From JAFLUQ01 sp964442035 (GTDB taxonomy: Bacteria; Bacillota; Clostridia; UMGS1883): a stretch of DNA of 23,513 bases. A model generated the notes under the pieces. The model was not told the DNA's origin, did not search any database, and was given only the letters and a program-made list of their open reading frames with translations. How positions within the stretch are numbered: the stretch's first letter is position 1; every line of letters starts with the position of its first letter. The translations under genes and the position numbers were made by a program. The DNA is taken from contig CAYTWZ010000020.1 of the NCBI GenBank assembly GCA_964442035.1, positions 1 to 23,513 on the forward strand, given 5' to 3'. Positions 23,357 to 23,513 of the stretch are shown here, in pieces.

Positions 23357-23513
23357 GCAAATACTATTATTCCAATGCCCATGGCAAAATAAAGCTGCGC
23401 AAAAAAATAACCTTTTTTCAGTCTGAGCGTATCTCCTTATTCCGTCATGGCATGTTCAGCTCAAGCACTGCATGTAGCTACGTTTATTTTGAATATTGAG
23501 TACGCAAAAAAAA

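Noticed and set aside
23357..23513. A minus-strand hydrophobic frame at the right edge (LKKGYFFAQLYFAMGIGIIV).
   Set aside because: It has an in-frame stop just upstream, no ATG with suitable spacing to AAGGAGA, and runs into the decarboxylase gene in antisense. It is too weak to call a gene.

Overview
The window looks like a chromosomal segment of a low-GC-lineage Firmicute, most likely a gut-type Clostridia (Oscillospiraceae/Ruminococcaceae-like). The evidence is a dgt-like/dnaG/rpoD macromolecular-synthesis cluster, MutS2 with a C-terminal Smr domain, a SpoVB/MurJ-like flippase, strong AGGAGG ribosome sites, and several cytoplasmic glycoside hydrolases. Taxonomy is inferred from gene content only. 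There are no rRNA, tRNA, CRISPR, phage or transposase genes.

Layout, left to right: mutS2 (minus, 176-2548). Diverging from it, an HPr-kinase/PEPCK-fold P-loop protein and a 3-methyladenine DNA glycosylase (plus, 2687-4048). A NahK-like sugar kinase (minus, 4241-5233). The dgt-like / dnaG / rpoD cluster (plus, 5607-9597), closed by a clear intrinsic terminator. A carbohydrate region: GH50/agarase-like hydrolase (plus), DUF421/YetF-like membrane protein (minus), GH2 beta-galactosidase-like enzyme (plus), SpoVB/MurJ-type flippase (minus), GH105 unsaturated glycosyl hydrolase (plus). Then trkA-trkH potassium uptake (plus), a tiny acidic protein gene (minus), and a short Orn/Lys/Arg decarboxylase family gene (plus) that diverges from it.

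The most unusual content is non-coding. A modular, highly structured repeat (called family A here) occurs six times, only between genes: 1-81 (cut by the window edge), 4052-4231, 9718-9895, 12633-12747, 15090-15145 and 21476-21659. Full copies are about 180 bp. They carry a small 5' hairpin in two sequence versions that both keep pairing, a 12-13 bp hairpin, and a closing pair AACGAAAG/CTTTCGTT around a multi-hairpin core that ends in TTTAGTTAT. Shorter copies lose the core but keep the closing pair. A second family (family B) has terminal inverted repeats like a MITE and occurs at 15145-15282 and, internally deleted, at 6668-6733. It directly abuts a family A copy at 15145. I could not name either family. 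They are the best candidates for something undescribed.

Functionally, the genes fall into genome maintenance and replication/transcription initiation (mutS2, mpg, dgt-like, dnaG, rpoD), intracellular oligosaccharide breakdown (GH50-like, GH2, GH105, NahK-like kinase), envelope functions (flippase, DUF421) and K+ uptake (trkAH). No sugar transporter or carbohydrate regulator is present, so substrates must enter through systems encoded elsewhere.
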